From: Endozoicomonas sp965198415
GTDB lineage: Bacteria > Pseudomonadota > Gammaproteobacteria > Pseudomonadales > Endozoicomonadaceae
Direction of reading: 5' to 3'
Length of the DNA: 64,000 nucleotides
Assembly (NCBI GenBank): GCA_965198415.1
Contig: CBDAPN010000032.1
Coordinates: 434,001 to 498,000 of the forward strand
A model generated the notes under the pieces. The model saw only the letters and a program-made list of their open reading frames with translations. It ran no database searches and was not told the DNA's origin. The translations under genes and the position numbers were made by a program. This document shows positions 35,982 to 46,261 of the stretch, piece by piece; positions within the stretch are counted from its first letter, which is position 1, and the number at the start of each line of letters is the position of its first letter.

Positions 35982-36455
35982 TTATTTAGCAGGCTGTCTG
36001 CCTGACTCGATAAACGTCACTATGGGACCAGAACCATTGGGGAATGGTCCACTGGTAATAAGTGCTTTTATAGGTTTATCATCTGGTATTGGGGGGATTT
36101 GAAGGATCGGTGCACTGCCCCAAGGCTTATACCACGTTAATGTAGTGGAATACTTTTTGTTATTAGCTAATGTGAAAGTGACCTTGTAGTCCTGAGAACT
36201 ATGATAAAGGGAACATTTTGAATATAACCAGTCACGTTTATAGGTAACTCGAAATGTGGAGCGACCGTGGGGCTTTATTATCTTCTCGATTGGATAAACC
36301 CCATCAATGCAAAAATTATTGCCTGTAGCACTAACATCCATACTCCAACGGGTATTATTTTTTATAAAGAAGTAAACATCTTTCCCGGCAAAAACATTGG
36401 AGGAAAAAAAAACAGCAGCGTAACCGATAAACATTAATCTAGCAACTTTGTTCAT
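35982..36455 (-). CDS. Array unit U8: secreted HSSQ-motif protein
   Basis: 157 residues, start ATG 36455 with AAGGAG at 8 nt. Close to U7 (period 891 bp) but with the standard motif (HSSQDY). Differences from U7 lie mostly in the loop after the tryptophan motif (GSAPILQIPP versus NSEPILKIPP) and the next strand. Confidence 0.87.
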   Translation of the reverse strand: MNKVARLMFIGYAAVFFSSNVFAGKDVYFFIKNNTRWSMDVSATGNNFCIDGVYPIEKIIKPHGRSTFRVTYKRDWLYSKCSLYHSSQDYKVTFTLANNKKYSTTLTWYKPWGSAPILQIPPIPDDKPIKALITSGPFPNGSGPIVTFIESGRQPAK

Positions 36456-36878
36456 TGAGTGTGCTCCTTGTAAACAAGGGAATTTAACATGCAGGTATTC
36501 TATATTGTTAACAATACCCACGCCGGCCGTTATCTGATGGCTTAAAACAAGTTTAGACTCAAAGGTAAAGTTTTTAATAAATAATTCTGTGATTTTTGGG
36601 TAATCGGTATTTAAAAAAAGAATATAGAGCCTGCCTCTGAATTTTCAAACTCAACACGACTTAAATAACCTCTACTATAACACAATCGACGTGTACTCAC
36701 CCAGACTTGTTCATACAAAGGCGTCTCATACCAAAACCATTTGAACGATGAGGCAGACCTTCTGTTGTCACAGTGAAGGCTTTACGAAGTCGTAAAAGCT
36801 AAGTGGCAGTAGCGAGCCAGCGTAAACATTTGCACACCAGCTCACTTAGTCAAAAAAAGTATTACGATTTATTTAAGG

Positions 36879-37301
36879 CTAGTAAACGTCACTGCGATAA
36901 GAACCATCTTCATTTGTTACTTTTATTTTTAAATAATCTGGAAACTTAGGTAAGCGAATTTGCGCATCTTTGCCAACAGGCTTGTACCACTGGAATGTAG
37001 TCGCATAATTTTCGTTCCCTAATGTAAAAGTGATATTAAATTCCTGAGAGCTATGATAAACAGAACATTTTGTAAACCAAGTGGTCTTATAGGCAACTGT
37101 CCATGTGAAGTGAGAGTGCGGTACTACTCTCATTTCGTATGGACTAGCCCAATATACGCAATAATTATTATTAGTATCCTTAATGTCTATAGTCCAATGG
37201 GAACTATTCACAATGATGAAAGAACTGTTGAGTGCAAAAACATTGGAGGAAAAAAAAACAGCAGCGTAAACGATAAACACTAATCTAGAAACTATGTTCA
37301 T
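36879..37301 (-). CDS. Array unit U9: secreted HSSQ-motif protein with altered C-terminus
   Basis: 140 residues from ATG 37301. Signal peptide, Cys pair, HSSQEF and LGNENYATTFQWYKPV are intact. Near the end a frameshift replaces the usual I-V-T-F strand: the gene reads GSYRSDVY and stops, while the alternative frame would give IAVTFTSLK. The last strand is therefore lost. First unit of the homogeneous central group. Confidence 0.78.
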   Translation of the reverse strand: MNIVSRLVFIVYAAVFFSSNVFALNSSFIIVNSSHWTIDIKDTNNNYCVYWASPYEMRVVPHSHFTWTVAYKTTWFTKCSVYHSSQEFNITFTLGNENYATTFQWYKPVGKDAQIRLPKFPDYLKIKVTNEDGSYRSDVY

Positions 37302-37711
37302 TGAGTATGCTCCATGTATACAAGGTAAGTTGAATGCAGGTATTAATACCCACGTCGGCCGATATCTAATGGTTAGATGCAGGCTTAAAACAACTTTAGT
37401 TTCAAATCTCAAGTTATTTGATAAATGATTTTTGGGTAATCGTTATTGAAATAAAGAAGATAAAGCCTACCTCTGAATTTCTCAACTCAACCACGAGTTA
37501 GGTAACCCCTACCATAATACAGCAGACGTGTACTCACCCAAACTTTGTCGTCCTTACCATACCGAAACCATTTACACGGTTCAGAATGCCTTCTGTTGTG
37601 ACAGTGAAGGCTTCACGAAGTCGTAAAGCCTGAGTAGCAGTAGCGAGCCAGCGTAAACATTTGCACGCCAGCTCACTTAGTCAGAAAAAACGTGTTACGA
37701 TTTATTTAAGA

Positions 37712-38161
37712 CTACTTATCGTTGTCAATCGTCAGTATGGGACCATATTTAGTGAAGTACTTATCATAGTGAATTTTTGTTTTTATTCTTAAATAACTTG
37801 GAAATGTAGGCAAATTAATTTTTCCTCGGTTGTTAACAGGCTTGTACCACTCGAATCTATAGGCATACGTTTCGTTCCCTAATGTAAAAGTGATATCAAA
37901 TTCCTGAGAGCTATGATAAAAATTACATTTTGTAAACCAGGCGGTATTATAGGCAACCATAAATATGACGTGAGAGTCCGGCTCTAATCTCTTTTCGGAT
38001 GGAGTAACATAATATACGCAATATTTCTCACTAGTAGCCTTAATGTCTATAGTCCAACGGGAATTATTCAAAACACTGAAATTTTTATTAAGTGCAAAAA
38101 CATTGGAGGAAAAAAAAGCAGCAGCGTAAACCGCAAACACTAAGCTAGTAACTTTTTTCAT
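37712..38161 (-). CDS. Array unit U10: secreted HSSQ-motif protein
   Basis: 149 residues. The signal peptide starts MKKVTSLVFAVYAA, slightly unlike its neighbours. HSSQEF, LGNETYAYRFEWYKP, tail KYFTKYGPILTIDNDK. The C-terminal half is nearly identical to U12, the N-terminal half is not, which suggests gene conversion. Confidence 0.86.
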   Translation of the reverse strand: MKKVTSLVFAVYAAAFFSSNVFALNKNFSVLNNSRWTIDIKATSEKYCVYYVTPSEKRLEPDSHVIFMVAYNTAWFTKCNFYHSSQEFDITFTLGNETYAYRFEWYKPVNNRGKINLPTFPSYLRIKTKIHYDKYFTKYGPILTIDNDK

Positions 38162-38562
38162 TGAGCATGCTCCATGTATACAAGGTAAGTTAAATGCAGG
38201 TATTAATACCCACGTCGGCCGTTATCTAATGGTTAGATGCAGGCTTAAAAAAAGTTTAGTCTCAAATATCAAGTTTTTTGATAAATAATTTTTGGGTAAT
38301 CGTTATTTAAATAAAGAAGATAGAGCCTACCTCTGAATTTCTCAACTCAACCACGAGTTGGATAACCCCTACCATAATACAGTAGACGTGTACTCACCCA
38401 AACTTTGTCGTTCGAAACCATTTACAGGTTCAGCAGGCCTTCTGTTGTGACAGTGAAGGCTTCACGAAGTCGTAAAGCCTGAGTGGCAGTAGCGAGCCAG
38501 CGTAAACATTTGCACACCATCTCACTTAGTCAAAAAAAAGTGTTACGATTTATTTAAGGCTA

Positions 38563-39009
38563 CTAAAGGTTGTCAATCGTCACTATGGGACCAGTTTTTT
38601 CGAAGTAATCACCATAGTGAATTTTTACTTTTATACTTAAATAACCTGGAAATGTAGGCAAATTAATTTTTCCTGCGCGGTTAACAGGCTTGTACCACTC
38701 GAATCTAGTGGCATACGTTACGTTCCCTAATGTAAAAGTGATATCAAATTCCTGAGAACTATGATAAAAATTACATTTTGTAAACCCGGCGGTATTATAG
38801 GCAACCATAAATGTGACGTGAGAGTCCGTTTCTAATCTCTTTTCGTATGGAGTAGTATAATATACGCAATATTTCTCACTAGTGGCCTTAATGTCTATAG
38901 TCCAACTGGAATTATTCAGAACAAAGAAATAGTCGTCTTTTGCAAAAACATTGGAGGAAAAAAAAGCAGCAGCGTAAACGATAAACACTAATCTAGAAAC
39001 TTTGTTCAT
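38563..39009 (-). CDS. Array unit U11: secreted HSSQ-motif protein
   Basis: 148 residues. Signal peptide, mature KDDYFFVLNNSSW. Cys pair, HSSQEF, LGNVTYATRFEWYKP, tail EKTGPIVTIDNL. Shares the EKYCVYYTTPYEKRL segment type with U10 and U12. Confidence 0.86.
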   Translation of the reverse strand: MNKVSRLVFIVYAAAFFSSNVFAKDDYFFVLNNSSWTIDIKATSEKYCVYYTTPYEKRLETDSHVTFMVAYNTAGFTKCNFYHSSQEFDITFTLGNVTYATRFEWYKPVNRAGKINLPTFPGYLSIKVKIHYGDYFEKTGPIVTIDNL

Positions 39010-39419
39010 TGATTATGCTCCATGTATACAAGGTAAGTTCAGGTATTAAACCTAAGTCGGCCATTATCTAATGGTTAGATGCAGGCTCAAAACAAGTTTA
39101 GTTCCAAATCTCAAGTTTGTTGATAATATTTTATGATTTTTGAGTAGTCGTTATTTAAATAAAGAAGATAGAGCCTACCTCTGAATTTCTCAACTCAACC
39201 ACGAGCTGGATAACACCTGCCATAATACAGTAGACGTGTACTCACCCAAACTTTGTTGTTCCTCCCATAGCAAAACTATTTACACGGTAAAGGCAGGCCT
39301 TCTGTTGTGACAGTGAAGGCTTCACGAAGTCGTAAAGCCTGAGTGGCAGTAGCGAGCCAGCGTAAACATTTGCACACCAGCTCACTCAGTTAGAAAAAAG
39401 TGTTACGATTTATTTAAGA

Positions 39420-39869
39420 CTACTTATCGTTGTCAATCGTCAGTATGGGACCATATTTAGTGAAGTACTTATCATAGTGAATTTTTGTTTTTATTCTTAA
39501 ATAACTTGGAAATGTAGGCAAATAAATTCTTCCTCGCTTGTTAAAAGGCTTATACCACTCGAATGTATTGGCATACGTTTCGTTCCCTAATGTAAAAGTG
39601 ATATCAAATACCTGAGAGCTATGATAAAAATTACATTTTGTAAACAAGGCGGTATCATAGGCAACTGTGAATATGACGTGAGAGTCCGGTTCTAATCTCT
39701 TTTCGTATGGAGTAGCATAATATACGCAATATTTCTCACTATTAGTCTTAATGTCTATAGTCCAACGGGAATTATTCAGAACACTGAAATATTTGTCAAG
39801 TGCAAAAACATTGGAGGAAAAAAAAGCAGCAGCGTAAACGATAAACACTAATCTAGAAACTTTGTTCAT
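39420..39869 (-). CDS. Array unit U12: secreted HSSQ-motif protein
   Basis: 149 residues. Signal peptide, LDKYFSVLNNSRW, Cys pair, HSSQVF (the acidic residue replaced by Val), LGNETYANTFEWYKP. Tail identical to U10 (FTKYGPILTIDNDK). Confidence 0.86.
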   Translation of the reverse strand: MNKVSRLVFIVYAAAFFSSNVFALDKYFSVLNNSRWTIDIKTNSEKYCVYYATPYEKRLEPDSHVIFTVAYDTALFTKCNFYHSSQVFDITFTLGNETYANTFEWYKPFNKRGRIYLPTFPSYLRIKTKIHYDKYFTKYGPILTIDNDK

Positions 39870-40273
39870 TGAGTATGCTCCATGTATACAAGGTAAGTTC
39901 AGGTATTAAACCTACGTCGGCCGTTATCTAATGGTTAGGTGCAGGCTAAAAACAAGTTTAGTTTCAAATCTCAAGTTTGTTGATAATATTTTATGATTTT
40001 TGAGTAGTCGTTATTTAAATAAAGAAGATAGAGCCTACCGCTGAATTTCTCAACTCAACCACGAGTTGGTTAACCCCTGCCAAAATACAGTAGACGTGTA
40101 CTCATCCAAACTTTGTTGTTCCTCCCATACCAAACGGTAAAGGCAGGCCTTCTGTTGTGACAGTGAAGGCTTCACGAAGTCGTAAAGCCTGAGTGGCAGT
40201 AGCGAGCCAGTGTAAACATTTGCACACCAGTTCACTTAGTCAGAAAGAAAGTGTTACGATTTATTTAAGGCTA

Positions 40274-40722
40274 CTAATCATTGTCAATCATCACTTTGGG
40301 ACCAAATTTATCGAAGTATGTATCATCGGTCCATGTTACTTTTATTTTTAACCAACCTGGAAATGTAGGCAAACGAACTTCTGGTGGGCCGTCAAAAGGC
40401 TTGTACCACACGAACTTAGTGGAATACTTTTTATTCCCTAATGTAAAAGTGATATCAAAGTCCTGAGAGCTATGATAAAAATTACATTTTGTAAACCAGG
40501 TGGTATTATAGGCAACTGTAAATATGACGTGAGAGTCCGGTATCTAATCTCTTTTCGTATGGAGTAGCATAATACACGCAATATTTATTACTAGTAGCCT
40601 CAATATCTATAGTCCAACGGGAATTATTCAGAACAAAGAAATATTCGTCTAAGTGCAAAAACATTGGAGGAAAAAAAAGCAGCAGCGTAAACGATAAACA
40701 CTAATCTAGAAACTTTGTTCAT
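40274..40722 (-). pseudogene. Array unit U13: frameshifted unit
   Basis: The start at 40722 reads a normal signal peptide, then an extra base near 40650 throws the frame off and it stops about 33 codons in (LRRIFLCSE). A second extra base lies near 40542 (GGTATCT against GGTTCT in U12). With both removed, the sequence matches U12 throughout, including the HSSQDF region. Recent decay is likely because the rest is well kept. Confidence 0.85.
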
Positions 40723-41125
40723 TGAGTATGCTCCATGTATACAAGGTAAGTTCACTACGTCGGCCGTTATCTAATGGTTAGATGCAGGCTCAAAACAAGT
40801 TTAGTTTCAAATCTCAAGTTTGTTGATAATATTTTATGATTTTTGAGTAGTCGTTATTGAAATAAAGAAGATAGAGCCTGCCTCTGAATTTCTCAACTCA
40901 ACCACGAGCTGGATAACACCTGCCATAATACAGTAGACGTGTACTCACCCAAACTTTGTTGTTCCTCCCATAGCAAAACTATTTACACGGTAAAGGCAGG
41001 CCTTCTGTTGTCACAGTGAAGGCTTCACGAAGTCGTAAAGCCTGAGTGGCAGTAGCGAGCCAGCGTAAACATTTGCACACCAGCTCACTCAGTTAGAAAA
41101 AAGTGTTACTATTTATTTAAGGCTA

Positions 41126-41571
41126 CTAATCGTTGTCAATTGTCAGTATGGGACCATATTTATCGAAGTACGTACCATACTTCGATGTTACTTTTACTTT
41201 TAAAGCACCTGAAAATGCAGGCAAATCAAGATCTCCTTCGCTTCTAACCTCCTTGTACCACACGAATCTAGTGGAATACGTTTCGTGCCCTAGTGTAAAA
41301 GTCATATCAAAATCCTGAGAGCTATGATGAGAACTACATTTTGAAAACCAAGCGGCATTATAGGCAACCATAAATATGACGTGAGAGTCCGGCACTAATC
41401 TCTTTTCGTATGGAGTAGCATAATATACGCAATATTTGTTACTACTAGCCTTAATATCTATAGTCCAACGGGAATTATTCACAACACTGAAATATTCGTC
41501 AGATGCATAAACATCGGAGAAAAAAAAACAGCAGCGTAAACGATAAGCACTAATCTAGAAACTTTATTCAT
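41126..41571 (-). pseudogene. Array unit U14: signal peptide out of frame at a poly-A/T tract
   Basis: From ATG 41571 the frame reads NKVSRLVLIVYAAVFFS, then PMFMHLTN and a stop. The cause is a 9-base A run (41520-41528, plus strand) where U22 has ten. Adding one base restores a full unit (VFFFSDVYASDEYFSVVNNS). The downstream frame (41126-41482, 118 codons: Cys pair, HSSQDF, LGHETYSTRFVWYK) is undamaged, so the gene may be reversibly off. Confidence 0.82.
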
Positions 41572-41981
41572 TGAGTATGCTCCATGTATACAAGGTAAGC
41601 TCAGGTATTAAACCTACGTCGGCCGTTATCTAATGGTTAGATGCAGGCTCAAAACAAGTTTAGTTTCAAACCTCAAGTTTGTTGATAAATATTTTTTGAG
41701 TAATCATTATTTAAATAAAGAAGATAGAGCCTGCCTCTGAATTTCTCAACTCAACCACGAGTTGGATAACCCCTGCCATAATACAGTAGACGTGTACTCA
41801 CCCAAACTTTGTTGTTCCTCCCATAGCAAAACTATTTACACGGTAAAGGCAGGCCTTCTGTTGTCACAGTGAAGGCTTCACGAAGTCGTAAAGCCTGAGT
41901 GGCAGTAGCGAGCCAGCGTAAACACTCACACACCAGCTCATTTAGCCAGAGAAAAAAAGTGTTACGATTTATTTAAGGATG

Positions 41982-42428
41982 CTAACGGCTGATAAACGTC
42001 ACTATGGGACCATCATTATAGCCGACCCTACCATAGCCATTTGTTACTCTTATGTCTAAATAATCTGGCAATGTAGGTAAGCGAATTTCTCCTGGGTGGA
42101 GAACACGCTTGTACCACTCGAATGTAGTGGAATACTTTTTATTCCCTAATGTAAAAGTGATATCAAATTCCTGAGAGCTATGATAAAAATTACATTTTGT
42201 AAACATTGCGGTATTAAAGGCAACTGTCCATATGGAGTAACCAGTCGGTCCTAAATGGACTTCGTATGGACTAGCCCAATATACGCAATAATTATTATTA
42301 GTAACCTTAATGGATATAATCCAATGGGACTTATTCACAATTTTGAAATAATCATCCAATGCAAAAACATTGGAGGAAAAAAAAACAGCAGCGTAAACGA
42401 TAAGCACTAATCTAGAAACTTTATTCAT
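41982..42428 (-). CDS. Array unit U15: secreted HSSQ-motif protein
   Basis: 148 residues. Signal peptide, LDDYFKIVNKSHW, NNNYCVYWASPYEVHL, HSSQEF, LGNKKYSTTFEWYKR, tail DGPIVTFISR. Lies between the two frameshifted units U14 and U16, whose protein sequences resemble each other more than this one; the array therefore alternates subtypes here. Confidence 0.87.
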   Translation of the reverse strand: MNKVSRLVLIVYAAVFFSSNVFALDDYFKIVNKSHWIISIKVTNNNYCVYWASPYEVHLGPTGYSIWTVAFNTAMFTKCNFYHSSQEFDITFTLGNKKYSTTFEWYKRVLHPGEIRLPTLPDYLDIRVTNGYGRVGYNDGPIVTFISR

Positions 42429-42842
42429 TGAGTATGCTCCATGTATACAAGGTAAGCTCAGGTATTAAACCTACGTCGGCCGTTATCTAATGGTTAGATG
42501 CAGGCTCAAAACAAGTTTAGTTTCAAACCTCAAGTTTGTTGATAATAGTTTATGATTTTTGAATAGTCGTTATTTAAATAAAGAAGATAGAGCCTGACTC
42601 TGAATTTCTCAACTCAACCACGAGTTGGATAACACCTGCCATAATACAGTAGACGTGTACTCACCCAAACTTTGTTGTTCCTCCCATAGCAAAACTATTT
42701 ACACGGTAAAGGCAGACCTTCTGTTGTCACAGTGAAGGCTTCACGAAGTCGTAAAGCCTGAGTGGCAGTAGCGAGCCAGCGTAAACATTTGCACACCAGC
42801 TCACTCAGTCAGAAAAAAAGTGTTACGATTTATTTAAGGCTA

Positions 42843-43288
42843 CTAATCGTTGTCAAACGTCAGTATGGGACCATATTTATCGAAGTACGTACCATACTTC
42901 GATGTTACTTTTACTTTTAAAACACCTGTAAAGTTTGGCAAATCAAGATCTCCTTCGCGTCTAACCTGCTTGTACCAAACGAATGTAGTGGAATACTTTT
43001 CGCGCCCTAGTGTAAAAGTCATATAAAATTCCTGAGAGCTATGATGAGAACTACACTTTGAAAACCAAGCGGCATTATAGGCAACCGTAAATATGACGTG
43101 AGAGTCCGGTACTAATCTCTTTTCGTATGGAGTAGCATAATATACGCAATATTTATTACTAGTAGCCTTAATGTCTATAGTCCAACGGGAATTATTCACA
43201 ACACTGAAATATTCGTCAGATGCAAAAACATCGGAGAAAAAAAAACAGCAGCGTAAACGATAAGCACTAATCTAGAAAATTTATTCAT
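42843..43288 (-). pseudogene. Array unit U16: signal peptide out of frame at a poly-A/T tract
   Basis: Same lesion as U14: GGAG followed by nine A instead of ten in the signal-peptide codons (43234-43245 region), giving a stop soon after the signal. The mature frame (42843-43199) is intact, with Cys pair, HSSQEF and LGREKYSTTFVWYK. U14 and U16 are close sisters, so the lesion may be shared by descent. Confidence 0.82.
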
Positions 43289-43688
43289 TGAGTATGCTCC
43301 ATGTATACAAGGTAAGCTCAGGTATTAAACCTACGTCAGCCGTTATCTAATGGTTAGATGCAGGCTCAAAACAAGTTTAGTTTCAAATCTCAAGTTTGTT
43401 GATAAATGATATTTGAGTAATCGTTATTTAAATAAAGAAGATAGAGCCTACCCCTGAATTTCTCAACTCAACCACGAGCTAGATAACACCTGCCATAATA
43501 CAGTAGACGTGTACTCACCCAAACTTTGTTGTTCCTCCCATAGCAAAACTATTTACACGGTAAAGGCAGGCCTTCTGTTGTCACAGTGAAGGCTTCACGA
43601 AGTCGTAAAGCCTGAGTGGTAGTAGCGAGCCAGCGTAAACACTCACACACCAGCTCATTTAGCCAGAGAAAAAAGTGTTACGATTTAT

Positions 43689-44147
43689 TTAAGGATGCTT
43701 ACGGCTGATAAACGTCACTACGCGACCATCATTATCGTCGCCGACATAACCATAGACATTTGTTACTCTCATGTCTAAATAATCTGGCAATGTAGGTAAG
43801 TTAATTTCTCCTGGGTGGTTAACACGCTTGTACCACTCGAATGTAGTGGAATACTTTTTATTCCCTAATGTAAAAGTGATATCAAATTCCTGAGAGCTAT
43901 GAAGAAGAGAACATTTTGTAAACCATGTGGTATTATAGGCAACTGTCCACATGGAGTGACGGTGCGGTGCTAAAGTCCTTCTGTATGGACTAGCCCAATA
44001 TACGCAATAATTATTATTAGTAGCCTTAATGGATATAGTCCAACGGGAATGATTCACAATTTTGAAATAATCGTCTTGTGCAAAAACATTGGAGGAAAAA
44101 AAAGCAGCAGCGTAAACGATAAGCACTAATCTAGAAACTTTATTCAT
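43689..44147 (-). CDS. Array unit U17: secreted HSSQ-motif protein
   Basis: 152 residues. Signal peptide, QDDYFKIVNHSRW, NNNYCVYWASPYRRTL, C-x3-HSSQEF, LGNKKYSTTFEWYKR, and a charged tail GRVVTFISRKHP that is typical of U17-U22. An Asp/Asn-rich loop (GDDNDG) precedes the final strand. Confidence 0.88.
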   Translation of the reverse strand: MNKVSRLVLIVYAAAFFSSNVFAQDDYFKIVNHSRWTISIKATNNNYCVYWASPYRRTLAPHRHSMWTVAYNTTWFTKCSLLHSSQEFDITFTLGNKKYSTTFEWYKRVNHPGEINLPTLPDYLDMRVTNVYGYVGDDNDGRVVTFISRKHP

Positions 44148-44372
44148 TGAGTATGCTCCATGTATACAAGGTAAGCTCAGGTATTAAACCTACGTCGGCC
44201 GTTATCTAATGGTTAGATGCAGGCTCAAAACAAGTTTAGTTTCAAACCTCAAGTTTGTGATAAATAATTTTTGAGTAATCGTTATTTAAATAAAGAAGAT
44301 AGAGCCTGCCTCTGAATTTCTCAACTCAACCACGAGCTAGATAACACCTGCCATAATACAGTAGACGTGTAC

Positions 44373-44516
44373 TCACCCAAACTTTGTTGTTCCTCCCATA
44401 GCAAAACTATTTACACGGTAAAGGCAGGCCTTCTGTTGTGACAGTGAAGGCTTCACGAAGTCGTAAAGCCTGAGTGGCAGTAGCGAGCCAGCGTAAACAC
44501 TCACACACCAGCTCAT
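44373..44516 (-). other. Short conserved ORF in the intergenic block (example in the central group)
   Basis: 47 codons (MSWCVSVYAGSLLPLRLYDF ... RVNSFAMGGTTKFG). It occupies the same place, start and end frame as the 45-codon ORF of the left-hand gaps, but its middle is read in another frame. Open in most central gaps. Weak initiation context. Confidence 0.3.
44449..44470 (-). ncRNA. Conserved hairpin in the intergenic block (example)
   Basis: On the sense transcript: GGCUUUACG-ACUU-CGUGAAGCC, a 9-bp stem with one U-G pair. The left-hand units (for example 31412-31433 and 33204-33225) have a fully Watson-Crick version. The base change keeps pairing only on the minus strand, the same strand as the genes. 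It may be an RNA processing, stability or termination element. Confidence 0.45.
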
Positions 44517-44546
44517 TTAGCCAGAGAAAAAAGTGTTACGATTTAT

Positions 44547-45005
44547 TTAAGGATGCTTACTGCTGATAAACGTCACTACGCGACCATCATTATAGTCGTC
44601 GACATAACCATCGACATTTGTTACTCTCATGTCTAAATAATCTGGCAATGTAGGTAAGCGAATTTCTCCTGGGTGGAGAACACGCTTGTACCACTCGAAT
44701 GTAGTGGAATACTTTTTATTCCCTAATGTAAAAGTGATATCAAATTCCTGAGAGCTATGATGAAAATTACATTTTGTAAACCATGTGGTATTATAGGCAA
44801 CTGTCCATACGGAGTGACGGTGCGGAAATAAAGTCATTCTGTATGGACTAGCCCAATATACGCAATAATTATTATTAGTAGCCTTAATGTCTATAAACCA
44901 ATGGGAATGATTCACCATTTTGAAATAATCGTTTTGTGCAAAAACATTGGAGGAAAAAAAAGCAGCAGCGTAAACGATAAGCACTAATCTAGAAACTTTA
45001 TTCAT
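44547..45005 (-). CDS. Array unit U18: secreted HSSQ-motif protein
   Basis: 152 residues. Signal peptide, QNDYFKMVNHSHW, PYRMTLFPHRHSVW, C-x3-HSSQEF, LGNKKYSTTFEWYKR, Asp-rich loop (YVDDYNDG) before RVVTFISSKHP. Very near U19/U20; variable positions sit in the loops. Confidence 0.88.
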   Translation of the reverse strand: MNKVSRLVLIVYAAAFFSSNVFAQNDYFKMVNHSHWFIDIKATNNNYCVYWASPYRMTLFPHRHSVWTVAYNTTWFTKCNFHHSSQEFDITFTLGNKKYSTTFEWYKRVLHPGEIRLPTLPDYLDMRVTNVDGYVDDYNDGRVVTFISSKHP

Positions 45006-45405
45006 TGAGTATGCTCCATGTATACAAGGTAAGCTCAGGTATTAAACCTACGTCGGCCGTTATCTAATGGTTAGATGCAGGCTCAAAACAAGTTTAGTTT
45101 CAAACCTCAAGTTTGTTGATAAATAATTTTTGAGTAATCGTTATTTAAATAAAGAAGATAGAGCCTACCTCTGAATTTCTTAACTCAACCACGAGTTGGA
45201 TAACCCCTACCATAATACAGTAGACGTGTACTCATCCAAACTGTGTTGTTCCTCCCATACCAACACTATTTACACGGTAAAGGCAGGCCTTCTGTTGTGA
45301 CAGTGAAGGCTTCACCAAGTCGTAAAGCCTGAGTGGCAGTAGCGAGCCAGCGTAAACACTCACACACCAGCTCATTTAGCCAGAGAAAAAAGTGTTACGA
45401 TTTAT

Positions 45406-45861
45406 TTAAGGATGCTTACGGCTGATAAACGTCACTAAGCGACCATCACCATAGCCGACATAACCATCGACATTTGTTACTCTCATGTCTAAATAATCTG
45501 GCAATGTAGGTAAGCGAATTTCTCCTGGGTGGAGAACACGCTTGTACCACTCGAATGTAGTGGAATACTTTTTATTCCCTAATGTAAAAGTGATATCAAA
45601 TTCCTGAGAGCTATGATAAAAATTACACTTTGTAAAAATTGCGGTATTATAGGCAACTGTCCATATGGAGTGACGGTGAGGAAATAAAGTCATTCTGTAT
45701 GGACTAGCCCAATATACGCAATAATTATTATTAGTAGCCTTAATGTCTATAGTCCAATGGGAATGATTCACCATTTTGAAATAATCGTTATGTGCAAAAA
45801 CATTGGAGGAAAAAAAAACAGCAGCGTAAACGATAAGCACTAATCTAGAAACTTTATTCAT
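45406..45861 (-). CDS. Array unit U19: secreted HSSQ-motif protein
   Basis: 151 residues, a good type member. Signal peptide 1-23 (cut after NVFA), Cys48, Cys79, HSSQEF 83-88, LGNKKYSTTFEWYK 94-107, tail RLVTFISRKHP. The protein is identical to U20; the DNA of both genes and most of the flanking block is also identical over 856 bp. SD GGAG lies 8 nt before the ATG. Confidence 0.9.
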   Translation of the reverse strand: MNKVSRLVLIVYAAVFFSSNVFAHNDYFKMVNHSHWTIDIKATNNNYCVYWASPYRMTLFPHRHSIWTVAYNTAIFTKCNFYHSSQEFDITFTLGNKKYSTTFEWYKRVLHPGEIRLPTLPDYLDMRVTNVDGYVGYGDGRLVTFISRKHP

Positions 45862-45917
45862 TGAGTATGCTCCATGTATACAAGGTAAGCTCAGGTATTA
45901 AACCTACGTCGGCCGTT

Positions 45918-45932
45918 ATCTAATGGTTAGAT
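45918..45932 (-). promoter_or_regulatory. Conserved palindrome upstream of array genes (example, U19)
   Basis: ATCTAA-TGG-TTAGAT, starting 57 bp upstream of the U19 ATG. The same site (sometimes ATCTGA in the left arm) occurs at a comparable place ahead of almost every unit. Its position suits a transcription-factor site or a -10 region (TAGATA on the sense strand). It may coordinate the whole array. Confidence 0.45.
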
Positions 45933-46261
45933 GCAGGCTCAAAACAAGTTTAGTTTCAAACCTCAAGTTTGTTGATAAATAATTTTTGAGTAATCGTTAT
46001 TTAAATAAAGAAGATAGAGCCTACCTCTGAATTTCTTAACTCAACCACGAGTTGGATAACCCCTACCATAATACAGTAGACGTGTACTCATCCAAACTGT
46101 GTTGTTCCTCCCATACCAACACTATTTACACGGTAAAGGCAGGCCTTCTGTTGTGACAGTGAAGGCTTCACCAAGTCGTAAAGCCTGAGTGGCAGTAGCG
46201 AGCCAGCGTAAACACTCACACACCAGCTCATTTAGCCAGAGAAAAAAGTGTTACGATTTAT

